Assembly: GCF_905115235.1 (NCBI RefSeq)
Contig: NC_051852.1
Coordinates: 139,920,027 to 139,984,026 of the forward strand
DNA length: 64,000 nucleotides
Direction: 5' to 3'
From: Hermetia illucens
Taxonomy: Eukaryota; Arthropoda; Insecta; Diptera; Stratiomyidae
A program made the translations under genes and the position numbers. Numbering within the stretch: the first letter of the stretch is position 1; every line of letters begins with the position of its first letter. This document shows, piece by piece, positions 1 through 13,211 of this stretch. The notes below the pieces were generated by a model. It saw only the letters and a program-made list of their open reading frames with translations, did not search any database and was not told the origin of the DNA.

Positions 1-1230
1 GTCACTCTAGATAAAAAACCTCTTTGGAACCAACTTGTAGAGGTAAAGATGAAACGAGCTCTCACAGCTTATGGGCTGTGCCGACGGACCTTTGCCTCGA
101 CATGGGGAGTCAGCCCTCATATGGTAGGCCGATGTTCGTTTATGCATCCGTAGTGTGGTGGGTTAAGGTGAGATAAAAAGGTTTTCATCGTAGACTAGCC
201 GCACTGCAAAGAACTGTGTGTCTGGGTATCACTGGTGCCATGAGCACGACATGCGGCACAGCTTTGAATGCACTACTACATTTGCAGCTCCTGGATATAT
301 TTATTCAAAGCACCGCAATGAGAGCAGCCCATAGACTAATTCGATTATATCTATGGGGAAACAACGGATGTGGGGGCACAGAGCATTGGAAGAGTTACTG
401 GGAGGACTGAATACAGTTCTTACAATGCCTTCTGATTCTCGTGTCCCCATACATCTGTTTGGTAGAAGATATGAAGTTACCCTGAAGTCTTCTACACCGA
501 TGGCTCAAAAACAGAAGTGGGAATAAAAACGAGAAGTGGGCTTTTCCTTTGGTACAATATGCAACGGTTTCTCAAGCCGAAGGCGGCAAACTGGGTGATT
601 GACCCGCGATTGAAGGGCAGGCGCACCACAATCTGCATTGAGGGCGTTGAGTAGTCCTTTGATCACCTCGAAAATCGTTCAGGAATGCAGAAACCGTTTG
701 AATTCTATCTCTAGATTCAATACGGTGGAACTACTCTGGGTACCTGGTCACTGTGGCGTAGAGGAAAATGAAATCTCGAATGCTTTAGCGAAAGAGGGGT
801 CAATCCCCCATACGCCGGGATCAAAACCAGCAATTGGAGTATCAGTAGCATTGGCTAAGTCTGTTTTCAAAAACCGGGAACAAGCTTCCCACAATGACAG
901 GTGGCAGAGCCTAAATGCTGCTCAACACACCAAATTTTCCATGCAGGCCATAATTCACTAGCTGGGCATATGTTCAGAATAGGAATTATTCAAGATGATA
1001 TGTGTCCTTCTTGTAATGAGGAAGCGAAATCCACGGAGCATTTCCTATGTGCATGCCCCGCCTATGGACGCATTAGACATCAGATTTTTGATACGACTAA
1101 CGGAAATCCTGCGATACGTTAACGAGTTCGGAATATTCCGTTGGACGGAGGTGGCGAGTACAATGGGCCAACACGGCCTGAGTGCTCAGAAGTTGTAGCT
1201 TCTCCCCCACCACACACACACAAGTAGGCA
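1..1230 (+). mobile_element. LINE 3' fragment (I/LOA-like), RNase H and Cys-rich tail
   Basis: Degraded 3' part of a non-LTR retrotransposon, cut by the window's left edge. Around 490-520 a frame reads like the RNase H start (FYTDGSK). At 736-800 it reads WVPGHCGVEENEIS, the RNase H motif typical of I, LOA and R1-type LINEs. Near 1000-1080 a C-x2-C...H-x4-C tail (CPSCNEEAKSTEHFLCAC) matches the C-terminal Cys/His motif of these elements. The frame is broken several times and spread over three frames. A related copy lies at 35195-36260. Clade is by motif only. Confidence 0.65.
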
Positions 1231-1908
1231 CCGGAAAAATATAGACGTACACAACAATCCATCGGTATCTTCTGTAATAAAAATAAATGCGCATGTCGCC
1301 TTGCATACAATTCATTCGTAAGCGCATGCACAAACTGATTTCACTTTGTCACCCCCCGCCCACACTTTGTTGGTTTGCAATCCGTTTTTGAATATCAAAG
1401 CATCGGTTTCTTGGCGAAAACTTACATTTTTATCTCTGAGAAATGTAAATTTAAAATTTTAATCAAGACGAATTTGCAGGTGTAGCAGCGAGTATGTATG
1501 TAAATGTGGGCATCTGACTTGTTGAACGCAAATCCTAAATTGTAAGTGCCGAATCCTGAAACAATCTAAGCTTATAATATGACTCCGATAAATAAAATAC
1601 CAATTTTAGTAAAAATCTAGAAAATCAAATTATTATTTTAACAATATCATATCTAAAACTCATGGTTTTAAAATATTTGCTCGTAGACTCCACTACTAAC
1701 TGTTTTTTAACTTGTCTAATCGACAATGGAATATCAGATAAATACAATAAAATTAACTATAGTAATTCCAGAAACACGAAGTTCAATCAAATATTGAAAG
1801 AACTCAAGACAAAAAATGGAAAGCATAATCTATTGTATATTGGAGATTTATAGAGATTCATACATTGCAATAAGAATTGTTCATAATATCATCGCCATCA
1901 TCATATCA
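1231..1908. other. AT-rich intergenic DNA, no feature seen
   Basis: Between the LINE fragment and the 3' end of the beta4GalNAcT gene. It should hold that gene's 3' UTR and polyadenylation signal on the minus strand, but I could not fix the site. No coding frame is convincing. Confidence 0.5.
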
Positions 1909-4900
1909 TCATCTATGTTCGGGCATTTTTAATTCTACAAGGAACCAGGTGAAAAGTTTATACTTTTTCGAACTATAAACGTCGTATTTAACGGAATTTA
2001 AGCCATCAGTCCTAAATTTTTTTGAACCATTGGCAAGATTTTCATATCTGCAATAGTAAAAAGTTTGCCAAAGTAGAGATTATAAAGTCATTGATGAATT
2101 TCAGTTAACAACTAACCGTTTTGGATTGGCTTTCTCTTTTTGATGATTCAACATCATGTATCTCGCTATATTTACTGGATATCGTGATATATGGAAGCCA
2201 GCATGTTTTAATCTAGAATTCAAACAGTTTTCAGTAAATGTGGAAGGAATTTTGGTTGCATTGTCTGTTAGTAAGGAAACCAATTGTGGAACCAAAATGG
2301 AGGACTACCTACATGCAGAGCTACGAAAAAAGAAACAAAAAAGGAATACATGAAAATATATGTTAGTAGGGACACCAGCAAAAACAGAGAAATAGGGTTA
2401 ACGAAACAAAACTTGTTATTATCAGAGGATATTTTTGAAACATGTATGTTAATGACCGCTTGCTCATTGTTGCGGCATAATTTTGTATGCTACGGAAAAT
2501 TACCTACACAACTTTAAAATTAAGCAATGTTAATAAAAGTTGAATGCAAATGGAAACTAAACCCAAGAACATACGATTAACTTCGATGACATCGTGTGTT
2601 GAATCAAGAACCACTAGTAAAACCAATATTTTGCTCTAAAACAGTGCATTACATTTAAATTTTTTGCCTTAAAAGGTTGAAAGTTCAAATACGATTTTCA
2701 TATCAAACTATGTGTAATAGGGATATTACAGCGAACAAAATTAAAAATAAAGAAAAAATACTACAAAGAGGCAATAATAATCTATAATTTATAGCCTTTT
2801 CAAATATCACCAGTTCTGGCAATAAAGCAAAATAATATTACTTGTAAAATTTAGACATTATCGATTGTCTCTTAATGAACCTATAGCCGTATATTTGAAG
2901 TTAAACTGTATTTCCATTTACCTGTTCGACATATCGTCATCTTCACCTCCCCAACCCCAAAACGAATTCGAAAAGCCATTCACAGCATTAAATTGGCTTT
3001 TTGTCATAGCTGAAACCCCACCAAATATAGAACTATATGGAAGCCTGCAAGAAGCCATTTTTTCAATTAAATTTATTGCAAAATCACAGTAGCACACTAT
3101 CCAAAGAATTTTACTTACTTATACCCAAATATATCAATCGCAACTGACATATGACGCGGTTGATCCGGGCATGTATATAAATTTCGATCATCTAAAGGTA
3201 ATAAGTCGACATCATGGAATACAAAGCAATCCCAGGCGAAGAGCTTTGAAGCCTCCAGGAAGCCAACGTTCATCAAAGCAGCACGATTGAACAGTTTACC
3301 ATTGGTTTGCTCAACTATGAAAATGCCATATTCAATTTGCTGTTTCATTAAAAACGGATGGAGGTTTTTCAAAAATATTGGCAAGTGTGCGTAACGATCA
3401 CGAAATGGCACAATTATGGCGACACGATCGCGTGCCCTACACTCTTTGGGACGATACCAGCCGCCAGGAAGAAGAATATTTTGGTAGCGTTGTTCGATTA
3501 TTTCCATTTGTTCTGATGTTGTATTGACTTCAATTGGTCCATCTGGAACGATGACAAAAAATATATATTTTGGAACAATGGTATGAGTAGAAAGCATAGC
3601 TGCAGCTGCATTTACGATAATGAATCTGCAAGAATATTACTATATAAACAAGTCGGGAAACCGGTAGCTTGACGCTTCAGGTATAAAAGGTTTTCTGTTT
3701 CCTTATGTGAGGAGCGATACGTACATAGTTAAAAATTCCATTGCGCGCTATTTTTTAGAAAGCCATTTAAATAAATAATTTGGTGGAAAGCACTGATAAT
3801 AGTTAACCTCATACTATATGCTTCACATTCGGAGTTTTATATTATTAGCAAATGTGAAGAACTTAACCTACAACAGCTTCAGGTATGAAAGGTTTTGTGT
3901 ATCTCTTTTATAAAGACATTTGAGTGTGCATTTGTCCCATTAGTACATAACACGTAATAGATGCATATATGATATGATAATATCCACTTTCGGGTGATAT
4001 TGACATTGAAAGTCTTGAGTTTGCAAAGAAGTAGCAACTTTGACCTATTATAACTTTGTTAGTAATAGTGCGATTTCCACCAAACTTGGCAGGATTGTGC
4101 TCTATATTATAGACTAAATTGTTGCGTGGTGCTAGAATGATACGAAAAAACGCCAGGGTGAAGTGGATTCTTCATGAATGGAACTTTAATATTACACTGG
4201 AATGTCAATTATTTTCGTTAATTATGACGTCAGCATTTGCCTGGCTTAATATGCAGTAAATTCGCGTGAAATTGACAAATTCGAAATGCTATAACTTTGA
4301 TACTAATAGCTGGATTTTCACGAAACTTGACAGTATTATGCAGAATTAGTACACGCAGTATGAACTTAAATGGAGTTTTCAATCAATGAGTAAGTTTATT
4401 TGAGGAGATATCGAAATGGGACATGTTTTGAGGCCTAGATTTTATATAAACTTATTTTTTTTTTAATTTTTGGATGGGGTAGTTTCCGAAAATGAGCCTT
4501 GTCTCGTGTTAGGTATGAACATTTCGACTCCTTTACAGTTTACGTCAAAACTAATATGAAAAAAAAATTACATACCCCGTTGCATATATGGGGAGCCCCC
4601 TTTAAACTTCACGTAAATTTATGTCACTCACAATTTCGTTTGTACACCCGGTTTTGGCGTGTGACAAACAGTGAATCGACTTTAATAAGGTTTTGTTTTA
4701 CGCAAAACGGGCAACTGAAGTGTCGGTTTTTATTTTGGCGTTAATAAATAATGCAAAAGAACTGCAGCAAATGTTTCGTCGATTCTAGTGATTAAAATTG
4801 ATCGAATTTATGGCGAAAACCAATTGAAAAGAAAACTCGGAACAGCCGAACCACTGCCAGGTCCAAGTAGACGACATCGGATACGACTCCCCAACAACAA

Positions 4901-7900
4901 AAGGATACAAGAGAAAGAACCCGTCGAATATTTTTTTTTACATTTTATTTACCCAAACACAATTCAACTACTGCTACTACAACAACTACTGCTACTATAA
5001 CAACTGCTAACTTATTAAAACAAAAAAAAAATCGTTGGCGCGACAATCCAATTGGATCAGAGGCTTGAAATGTGTTAGAGCACTTCATTCAATACCGTAA
5101 CGGTAAACTTCAGGGTTACAGTAGGAGGCAATGTGGTAAACATTGCGCTCGTCTGTAATTATTATCCTAATTGGATTTAACTCAGGTACTCACAACTGAG
5201 TCGACAGGTATCCGACGTCGGGTGACATATAAATCCCACCGCCATCAGTGAGATTTGAACCGCTACCGTCCGTACGACAGCCTAGAATATCACCCGTTTT
5301 CGTTTCGTTTCAGTTTGGTTTTTACCTATTATTTTCGTTTCCCCTCAACACGTCCACTGATAGAATGGAGGCGAATCCCTCACCAACTGCCGTGGCAATA
5401 CGGGCACCGCCGTTTTAGCGCAGGTTGGAAAGGTGGCAGAGTTAGCATCTACTGTTTCTAAATTGACAGAGGCAGTCGGTTTGCGTTCGGTAAGTAGGAG
5501 CAGATTTCGATCTAGATCCACCTCCCGAAAATAGCGTTTGTGTAGTAAGTGATCAGGACCTTTGACAAGTACTTGGGCATTCTGGTGCCACGAAATTAAG
5601 CAGCCCCTGTACTTTCTCATCAAAAAAACTAGACTTGTCGAGACCTCTGGCAGCTACCGGAAATGCAGCACCGTGTCGCCTCATAATTTACCACCTCTTC
5701 AGCCGGCGCAACTACCTGGTTGATAAAGGCGCTGAAGTTTCGATTCTTCCGATATCCCGGAATTCGATTTTGTCACTGCAATCGTTGAAACTCACGCGCG
5801 GCGATCCGCACATATGGTTGTAGGTAGACATGGGCCTAGGAATTCGACAAGGGTTTCCTTGGCGCAGTTTTCATTAGTAAGTCAATGTTTGAAAGAAGAT
5901 CCCATAGACTATTAAAGCTCTCTTATTACCTCGCCAAGGCAGCGTGACGAACGACACCGATATCAAGGAAAATTGTATAGTAGTAGCCCTGTCAGACTCC
6001 GTTTTGTAGTGGTTTCACTTTGATGTGAGCATGCGACATTTTACATTGCCATAAGGCTCAGACTATAGCTACTACGGCGGAATGCTGTGGGTCAGAAATT
6101 TAAATTCCGCAAATTGTTCTGCCATGATTCGCAAGTTACTAACCGATGTACTCAGTAGAGGAGGATACAAAAGGAAAACCAATGAAAACTCCACCTATAA
6201 GGCTACCGTGACGAAATCTTCACAATCATCCTGTACTCTATGAAAAAAAAACTTTGGATTTCTGAAATTTCCGACTTTTATCTGTTTTAGGTATCTGGCT
6301 GATAACTTAAAGTGTACCCGAGATAAAACCAATTTGGTACTGATATTTTTATTAAAGAACCTTTTTGTTCGGAAAAAAATAGAGGATCCCGTCAAAAGGG
6401 AAGTCTTTCCCGTACAGCAGCCAGTTGCTTATGAAATGTGTCATTGACCTCTATATCAAAGTTCCCACTGAAACGTAGCATTTCACTTTTTTCCCGGAAT
6501 ATTGTAGTCAAAATCTTGTCTGCTTCTATTGACGCTAAGGTTACCAGAATACAAAACACAGTGTCGCGGGAAGGAGAACAGCAGTCCAAGCCGTCACACC
6601 ATTTTACATTATATCAAACCCGGAATGTACGACCGGTACTCAGGCTGGAAGAATTCAACAATCAGGGAACCCATGTTATCGAGGAGCCTGCCAAACCAAT
6701 CAGCGCCCGTCTGTGTTGATAGCTGAGTCCGTTCTTGTCCGAGAGAAATTTGAAATTTCCTTCCCTTTGGATTGTCTCTTACCATAGGCAGGTGGTCAAA
6801 GGATAGTATAGGTTCCAGGGCGAAACATGGATTGGTACCCACGATGGAGCATAAAACCTGGGAAAAGCCCGCTGAATCTGCTGAACCAAACCCTATCTCC
6901 ACCTCCACGTGGTGATCGCTGGAAGTTCTTTCTTTATGAAAAACTGCAGACGGAGAAGGATGAAGACGAGTCTCCCGAGCCTAAAAACGGGACAAAATGT
7001 ACTAACTGGTCCTCCAGGTTGGGGGTTGGGTAGGACTGACAATCCTACACGGAAAACCGAAGTTACGAAGCCACAAAAGGAGCCTCGGACAGGATGGATC
7101 TTACAACGACGATCCCGACAACGGATTAATGATTTGCGCATTTCCTCATGGAACGTGCGCTCCCTGTACAGACTGAATGTTGCTGAGCAGCTAGCCGTTA
7201 CCCTATCCCAAAATAAGGCTGATGTAACAGCGTTGCAAGAGATGCGACGAACAGGGATCGGTTTCCTGGAGAAAAGCCGCTACACCATATATTATAGCGG
7301 CCATTCAGTAAACCATGTGCTCGGAATAGGCTTCTTAGTCAGCCAAAAAATGAAAGCTGCTGTTATCGGCTTTGAAAATATAAGCGAACGGCTATGCACT
7401 TTGCGCTTGCGAGGCAAATTTAGGAATATAAGCTTCATTAACGTTCACGCCCCTACAGAGGAGACTGCAAAGTCGGAGAAGGATACCTTCTACGAGGCAG
7501 TTGAGCGGACCCTCGAAGCCTGTCCCAAGTATGATATCAAAACCATACTTGGAGATTTCAACAGCCAAGTAAGGAAGGAGCCCGTATTCAAGCGATACGT
7601 CAGCTCCCATAGCCCATAGCAATGATAACGGACTGCGCATTATTCAGATAGCAGTATTGCACGAAATGGTTTTTGGAAGTACCTGGTTTGCGCGGGAAGC
7701 GGTTCACAAACATACGTGGGCCTCTCCAGACGGGACCACTTTCAACCAAATTGAACAAGTGCTGATTGAACGCCGCCACCTCTCTGCCTTGATGAATGTC
7801 AAAACATATAGGGGGGCCAATATAGACTCGGATCACTATCTCGTTGGCGTGGAGCTCCAAGCTCGAATAACAACACCACCCAGAATCCTCTCTGACAATC

Positions 7901-10900
7901 AGGTGAAAGTGAATACTGAAGCCATCCACAACACAGCCCTCCGCGACACTTATAAAAGGGAAATGGATGCCGCAATAACCGCAGTCAATAGAGGTCCTGG
8001 AGATGAAGCATCAACAAATGATCTTCACAATCACCTGAAGAACGTTATCATTGATACGGACACAAAGATACTTGGCCCCAGCCGGAAAAAAAAGTCGGGA
8101 CGGCTGGTTTAACGACGAATGTAAGCTAGCTACGTAACGGAAGAATGCTGCATACCGAGTAATGTTACTTTCTCAAAGAACGCGGGCACGCGCAAAGACT
8201 TATCCGTAGAGCGGAGAAGCGATTTCACAGACGGAAAAAGGAAACCTGGGAAAACCAACAAGTCTGTGAACTAGAAAAGTACAGGGAGCAACCGCACCAG
8301 GCGCGGAAAATTTACCAACAAGTCAGCAGGATGAAGCCTTATACAGAATGGGCTTATTGGAGCGATGGGTTGAGTGCTTTGATGAGCTACTGAACAACCA
8401 GAATATCAGCGAATTGGAGGTCCCGCCAATTGAAGACGACGGACAAATGCTACTACCACACCAAGTATAGGAGAAACTGTCCGTGCAATTCATCGGCTTA
8501 AAAATCATAAGTCGTCAGGAGCCGGTGGAATTACAGCCGAATTAGTTAAATATGGAGGCGACCAGTTACACCAAGTGGTTCATCAACTTGTGCTCAAGGT
8601 ATGGGACAGCGAATCAATGACCGACGATTGGCAAAGAGGCATTATCTGTCTCATACATAAAAAGGAAGATATCAAGCAGTTCAGCAATTATAGAGGTATC
8701 ACGTTGCTGAGTACCATCTATAAGATATTCTCCGCTATCTTCCTAGGCCGGATAGTCCCATACGTTCAGAACATCATTGATCCATACCAAAGAGGCTTCA
8801 CTCCAGGTAAATCAGCAACAGATCAGATTTTCTCTCTGCGGCAAGCGATGGAAAAACTGTTGGAATATGGACAACAGTTGCACCATCTATTCATCGACTT
8901 CAAAGCCGCCTATGATAGCATAGCCAGGGTAAAACTGTACACGGCCATGGTAGAATTCGGTATCCCGACGAAATTAATAAGACTGACTAGGCTGACCCTG
9001 ACCAATGTGCGAGGCCAGATAAAAGCAGCAGGATCACTCTCAAGACCATTCGACATCAAAAACGGTCTACGACAAGGGAATGCCCTATCATACGTCCTCT
9101 TTAACCCATGAGAAAGTGATCCGTGATGCTGAGGTAAATGCAAGAGGTACGATCCTCTTTAAGTCCACCCAACTACTGGCCTATGCAATGAAGGCAAGAC
9201 AAAATATATGGTGGCAACGTCAGCATCGAAAACCAACCAACCAACCAAAATCGAAAATGGGAAGAATAAAGATAGGAGACTACCACTTTGAGACCGTTGA
9301 TAATTTCTCCTATCTTGGGTCAAAAATCACAACGAATAACAGCTACGTTGATGAAATCCGCGCACGGTTGTTGGCAGCCAACAAACCGTATTTCAGCTTA
9401 CAAAAACTGTTCCGCTCGAACGGCTCACCATAGGGTCAAAGCTCTTACTATACAAGATCTTGCCAGTGTTCATGTATTCTTCGGAGGCTTGGGTTCTTAG
9501 CAAGAAGAATTGCGAACTCTTGGCCGCGTTCGAGAGAAGAATCCTCCGAAGAATTTTTGGCTCCCGCACCTACATGAGGATGGACGATTCCGTAGCCTGC
9601 ATAACGACGAAATCTATGAGCGATACCATGACCGTCAGGTTGTGGATTAAATCCGGCTCAATAGGTTACGGTGGGCGAGTCACTTAATCCGTATGGATGA
9701 GGATGATCCCACCCGGAAAGTCTATAAGGGCAATATCTATGGTAGAAAAAGAAGTCTGAGATGGAGCGATGGCGTAGGTCAGGACGCCAGACAGCTTTTA
9801 GGCATATCAAAATGATGAACCTCGGCGCAAAACCGAGATGTCTGGAGCTCCTTATTAAGGGAGGCCTACACCGGATACCGGTTGCTGCGCCGTTGATGAT
9901 GATAATAAGCAGACTGATCCTTTCAGCAAATTTTTTGGTCCCCAAACTAAAAGCGAAACGCAAGGGAGAACGACAATTCCAATTAAAAACAACAAAGCCC
10001 AAAAATTAGTTAGCCAACGACTCAATTGTGCAATTGAACTCAATCATAAAAATTGTACGTTCCTGGCTGAGATATAATTCAAGATTCATTCCGAGTTGAA
10101 TTTAAAATTCGTCAGTATTCAAAAAATCCCTAAATTATATTGCCAACGACCTGAGCACTCTCGAAACACTGACAAATTCCATTTACGAGTACATTTAAGA
10201 TAATGCAGAAGTATCCAGTTTCCACGGGAGAGCACCACATTTATCGCGGCTGATAAACGGAACGTTATAAATAACTACGGGCTAACCGTTCATCTTGAAG
10301 AATCATCACACTTTTAAACAAATGGTGTAAATATATAAACCCCACTTAATGACTGTTTCGGTAAATAAAATTGAGTCATTTGAACAACATCGTCTCTACC
10401 CACGGCCATAAGTATATGAACCGAGCAGAAAATGAAATATAACGAAAACTTACCCAGATTTGGTGGCACTAAAGGGCACATTTTAAATCCTAATGTGGTC
10501 ATAACCATATCAATCAGGCCCGATTTTGTGGTCACTTCCACGGCCTCGGGGCTTGTCGTTGTATGTTTTGTGGCATTCATTAGCTGCGTTTGATTTTGTG
10601 GGTTTAATTTATGATTATGGAATTTTCTCTTAAAATCTGAACTATCTATCAATAAAATGCCATTGTTCGCTTGACTGCTAATTAGTGGCGAATGGAATGT
10701 AATGTTCCTCAACGAGGTATTATCTGCGTTCCATACTAATGTATAAATATTGTTCGAGTTGTTGTGACTTTGCGGCGATGAGGCCGACCCGATCCTCGCT
10801 CCTTTCGGCCAGTGATGGCTATAAAAAGATGGAATGTCGATAGTCGTTAATTATGTAAAGCAATTGCAATCGATAAAAACGCATAAGGAAAAATTCCAAC

Positions 10901-11035
10901 TTACCTCGAATGTGAGAACGAAAACGATTCTTTGGAGCGAGCATCGAGATGCGAGTTCAGTATGTTCAACAAGAGTAATAAAAAGCAAACGAAGAGCGCA
11001 GCCTTGAAAGCGTGCGCCTTACTGCAACCTGCCAT
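1909..11035 (-). CDS. beta4GalNAcTA: beta-1,4-N-acetylgalactosaminyltransferase, six exons, 425 aa
   Basis: Golgi type II glycosyltransferase of the beta4GalT family (GT7), expected to add GalNAc in beta-1,4 linkage to GlcNAc-ended glycans or glycolipids. Coding exons: 11035-10905, 10818-10454, 3542-3119, 3044-2922, 2212-2117 and 2047-1909. All junctions are GT-AG and the sum is 1,278 nt. Residues 1-30 hold a short cytoplasmic tail and one membrane segment (ALFVCFLLLLLNIL); a variable stem follows, then a CPLVPPNL motif. Catalytic motifs seen: FRDR (212-215), FNRA (250-253), DVD (276-278, metal binding) and WGWGGEDDD (336-344). The residue equal to Tyr289 of vertebrate beta4Gal-T1 is Ile313 (PYSSIFGG); Ile/Leu here is known to favour UDP-GalNAc over UDP-Gal. 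The A-versus-B paralog choice is a guess. Intron 2 (10453-3543) is 6.9 kb and filled with transposons. The start is the first in-frame ATG. Confidence 0.9.
3648..4710 (+). repeat. Family X repeat, copy 1 (Helentron/DINE-1-like)
   Basis: Starts with the family's head (acaagtcgggaaaccgg) and ends with the aaggttttgt...acaaaac-type terminal stem at about 4687-4708. The middle matches copies at 32612, 54592 and 56131: the 'ccaccaaacttgg' block, the (a/g)ataccccacatg-type block and the 'aaaccgattttaataagg' end. It lies in intron 2 of the beta4GalNAcT gene. No coding capacity is seen. The class is inferred from structure (see 32612). Confidence 0.7.
4711..5031. other. Intron DNA without recognised feature
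   Basis: Short stretch between a family X copy and a SINE. It contains a short cta/caa-rich microsatellite near 4970-5000, but nothing else I can name. Confidence 0.4.
5032..5288 (-). repeat. tRNA-derived SINE, copy 1
   Basis: Minus-strand SINE. The 3' tail (ttgtcgcgccaacgat on minus) lies at the low end beside an A-run, and the tRNA-like head with the B-box-like ggttcaaatc lies near 5250. It is diverged from the copies at 28551 and 38922, and the head is lost beyond about 5288. It sits in intron 2 of the beta4GalNAcT gene. Confidence 0.8.
5300..6150 (+). mobile_element. Gypsy-type LTR retrotransposon fossil (gag end and protease)
   Basis: Fossil of a Ty3/gypsy-type element. A protease-like stretch near 5700-5750 reads NYLVDKGAEVSILP, matching the retroviral-type aspartic protease region of gypsy elements. 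The part before it resembles a gag C-terminal region. The element is old, incomplete and broken by several lesions. LTRs were not found at either side. Confidence 0.5.
6151..6789. other. Intron DNA of unclear origin
   Basis: Between the gypsy fossil and the RTE-like LINE. It may be more old transposon, but no recognisable motif was found on either strand. Confidence 0.3.
6790..9907 (+). mobile_element. RTE-like LINE, copy A (near full length, defective)
   Basis: The sequence matches the copy at 62661 from about 6790, and both lose similarity upstream of that point, so the 5' end is probably close. An apurinic-type endonuclease is readable at 7130-7620 (SSWNVRSLYR, LQEMR, NVHAPT, GDFNSQV) and at 7657-8112 (TFNQIEQVLI, SDHYLVG). 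Reverse transcriptase follows at 8575-9110 (FTPGKSATDQIF, FIDFKAAYDS, LRQGNALS). The YADD catalytic block is deleted near 9185, where 'LLAYA' runs straight into a later segment, so this copy cannot be active. The 3' end reads ggttgctgcgccg followed by gat repeats (9885-9907). Insects carry many such genes annotated as craniofacial development protein 2-like. RTE assignment rests on motif order, the short overlapping first ORF and the short repeat tail. Confidence 0.85.
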
Positions 11036-11772
11036 GTGTCCATAGAGAGTCGTCGAGTATTTTTGCCCAAGTCTGAAACGATCCAATTCTATTTGTAGAG
11101 CTTTCGGTCGCTAAGTAAACTGTAAATATTTCCCAAAATGCGTCAATTGCCAGCAATAGAATCACTTCTAGTTCCCACTCATCCTATATCAGATGCTATC
11201 TTATTAGATAACAGCATCCACTGGATGTTTCTTATCTCAATAGCTCCCCCGTCCCGTTGTTTACTATGCAGATTAACTGCGATGCGTTGTCGTTCGTTGC
11301 TCTAGTTTTGCGAACTGCACTTTCGGCACCAAAATTGCTACCACTTCGTGTACTTACGTTTATTGAGAAAGAGTGAAACTGCCTATAATTAAATCACAGT
11401 AAAATTCGAACATAATATCCGGTCGATCACATTACAAGACAACAGGAAAGCTAAACTCTTCCCCTTCGTTTGCAAAAATTGACACTTGCCCTAATAAACC
11501 TCTTCTTCTTCCTTGAATATTCACGTAGCGAATGGTTATTAAGATGCGCAGCATATTTGCAAAGAAAAGCTGTTTATTGATTGTGAATAGAAAGCGAGGG
11601 GAACTGTCGTGTCTGAGACTTCAGTTTTGTAAATATTTTTGTTTGCTCGTGGACTTTTGAGTCGATTCCCGAAAAAGTGGTTGTCTATCGCGAGAAATGA
11701 CTTTAACTGTAAGGCATCAGTGGTTATGTGATTAGCGGGAAATTGTGAGTGCTGACATTAATCTTTTTACAG
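11036..11772. promoter_or_regulatory. Probable divergent promoter region
   Basis: Lies between the beta4GalNAcT start codon (minus) and a candidate plus-strand 5' exon. On plus there is a possible noncoding exon ending before gtgagt near 11745, and an acceptor (ctttttacag) ending at 11772. No TATA box is evident and the exact start sites are unknown. Confidence 0.3.
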
Positions 11773-11925
11773 ATTATAGGAAGTGTTTACCTACATGGCG
11801 GAATGTTAACCTCTAGAGGCTCCGGTATTACTTCGAATTCAGGTAGAGTTTGATGCGAATATACTGACGGATTTATTCATTTATGGAGCAGCCCCGACCA
11901 TATTCTCCAAATGGATCGAAATCAG
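11773..11925 (+). other. Candidate 5' exon of a plus-strand gene
   Basis: Bounded by a good acceptor (ctttttacag) and a donor (cag/gtaatg at 11926). Two ATGs lie inside. The one at 11911 gives MDRNQ and leaves the exon in phase 0; the one at 11883 gives a different frame in phase 1. The phase-0 frame would fit the zinc-finger exon at 31393, about 19.5 kb downstream, which otherwise lacks a start. This is inference from splice signals only. Confidence 0.3.
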
Positions 11926-12469
11926 GTAATGATAAAAAGCGGATTGTTTGTAGGAACATATGAAAAATCATTTACGTTTAGATCCCGTTTGTGTAATTGA
12001 AGGTTAGGTATGTTTTGGTGGGAAGATGCTCAATATTAGCAAATTATCTGGAAAAAAAGGATTTAATAATCGCAGTTCAGCTCGATACCTTGTAAGAATA
12101 TTAACAGCTGCTTTAACGGACGGAACATAGTGTGGTTTACAAGGTCATGTTATTTGCTCTAGTAGTTTTACTACACTCCGTCGATCTGCTTACTCTCTAA
12201 GGACAATTATCCTTTAGCCGGCTATGTACAGAAATGCTGACTATATATTAGCTAAAAGGACGAAAGGAATCCAAAGGAAAAAATTACCGGCAAGGCCGAA
12301 GTTGGTGTTCCCTCTCAAAACCCTCAGATATAAACGGTCAAATAATTCTTCGATACCATTCTTTGCTGTACGATTTTATCCTCAAAATAGGATTCGAGTT
12401 TCGGCTATTGCCTTTTCATTTGATTTCTTTCTAGCGAGCAGACCTCAAGAGGCCTAGGAACAGGAAAAA
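11926..12469. other. No feature seen
   Basis: AT-rich DNA after the candidate donor site. The 77-codon open frame at 12224-12457 resembles nothing I know. Confidence 0.4.
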
Positions 12470-13200
12470 TATGCTGGGTACTAGATCTAGAGAATACGGC
12501 GAATGCGGAAGCAATTCAAAGCCAAATTCAAGTAATTTTTCCATCATTTTCATTGCACGGTGCATTGTCTTGATGAAACAGCACTTCCTTCTTCTTCAAA
12601 TGTTTTCCGCGATTTTAACCTTCAAACGCTCCAGTACTGCTATGTAATAATCGCTGTTGATGTTGATGGTTTTCCCCTTTTCAAGATAGTCGATGAATAT
12701 TATACCAAGTGCATCCTAAATTATGGATGCCATAGCCTTTTCATCCAACAGGACTGCACTCAATCTACTCAGATGATGATCGTTTTAGATCTGTTGTGAA
12801 ATAATGGAACCATGTTTTATCCATTATCACATATGGACGCATAAATTCGAGTTTTTCTAATGGAGGAAGAGCTTCAAACACTACGCGTTCCTTTGATATC
12901 TTTAGAGCTTCAGCTATCTCGATCAAGTTCACTTTGCAGTCACCCAAAATTATTTTGTGGGCTTTTTTGATGTTTTCGTGGGTAACAACCTATTTGGGGT
13001 ATTCATCGTATGCATCGTCCTCGGTGCTCATTTCGCCTCGTTTAAATTTAACAAACCACTTCCTAACGGTTGGTTTTCCTAATGCAAAGTCCGAATAATT
13101 TTTATCAATCCAAGGATTAATTTCAACAGTATTTTTTTCGCCAAAAATCTTTATTAACACACGAAATTCCTTTTTATCCATTTTCTTCAAACTAACAAAA
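12470..13200 (-). mobile_element. mariner fragment, irritans-like
   Basis: Degraded transposase on minus. 13190-12990 reads KKEFRVLIK and TVRKWFVKFKRGEMST, the N-terminal helix-turn-helix region of irritans-type mariners. It continues as ENIKKAHKIILGD and LIEIAEALKISKERV (to 12880) and MDKTWFHYFT near the first catalytic Asp. Around 12600-12680 a shifted frame recalls the LEKGKT...YY and QDNAPCH parts. Several frameshifts and stops are present and the 3' third is missing. Its 5' side abuts the tail of the LINE copy at 13212. Confidence 0.7.
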
Positions 13201-13211
13201 CTTATAGTCCA

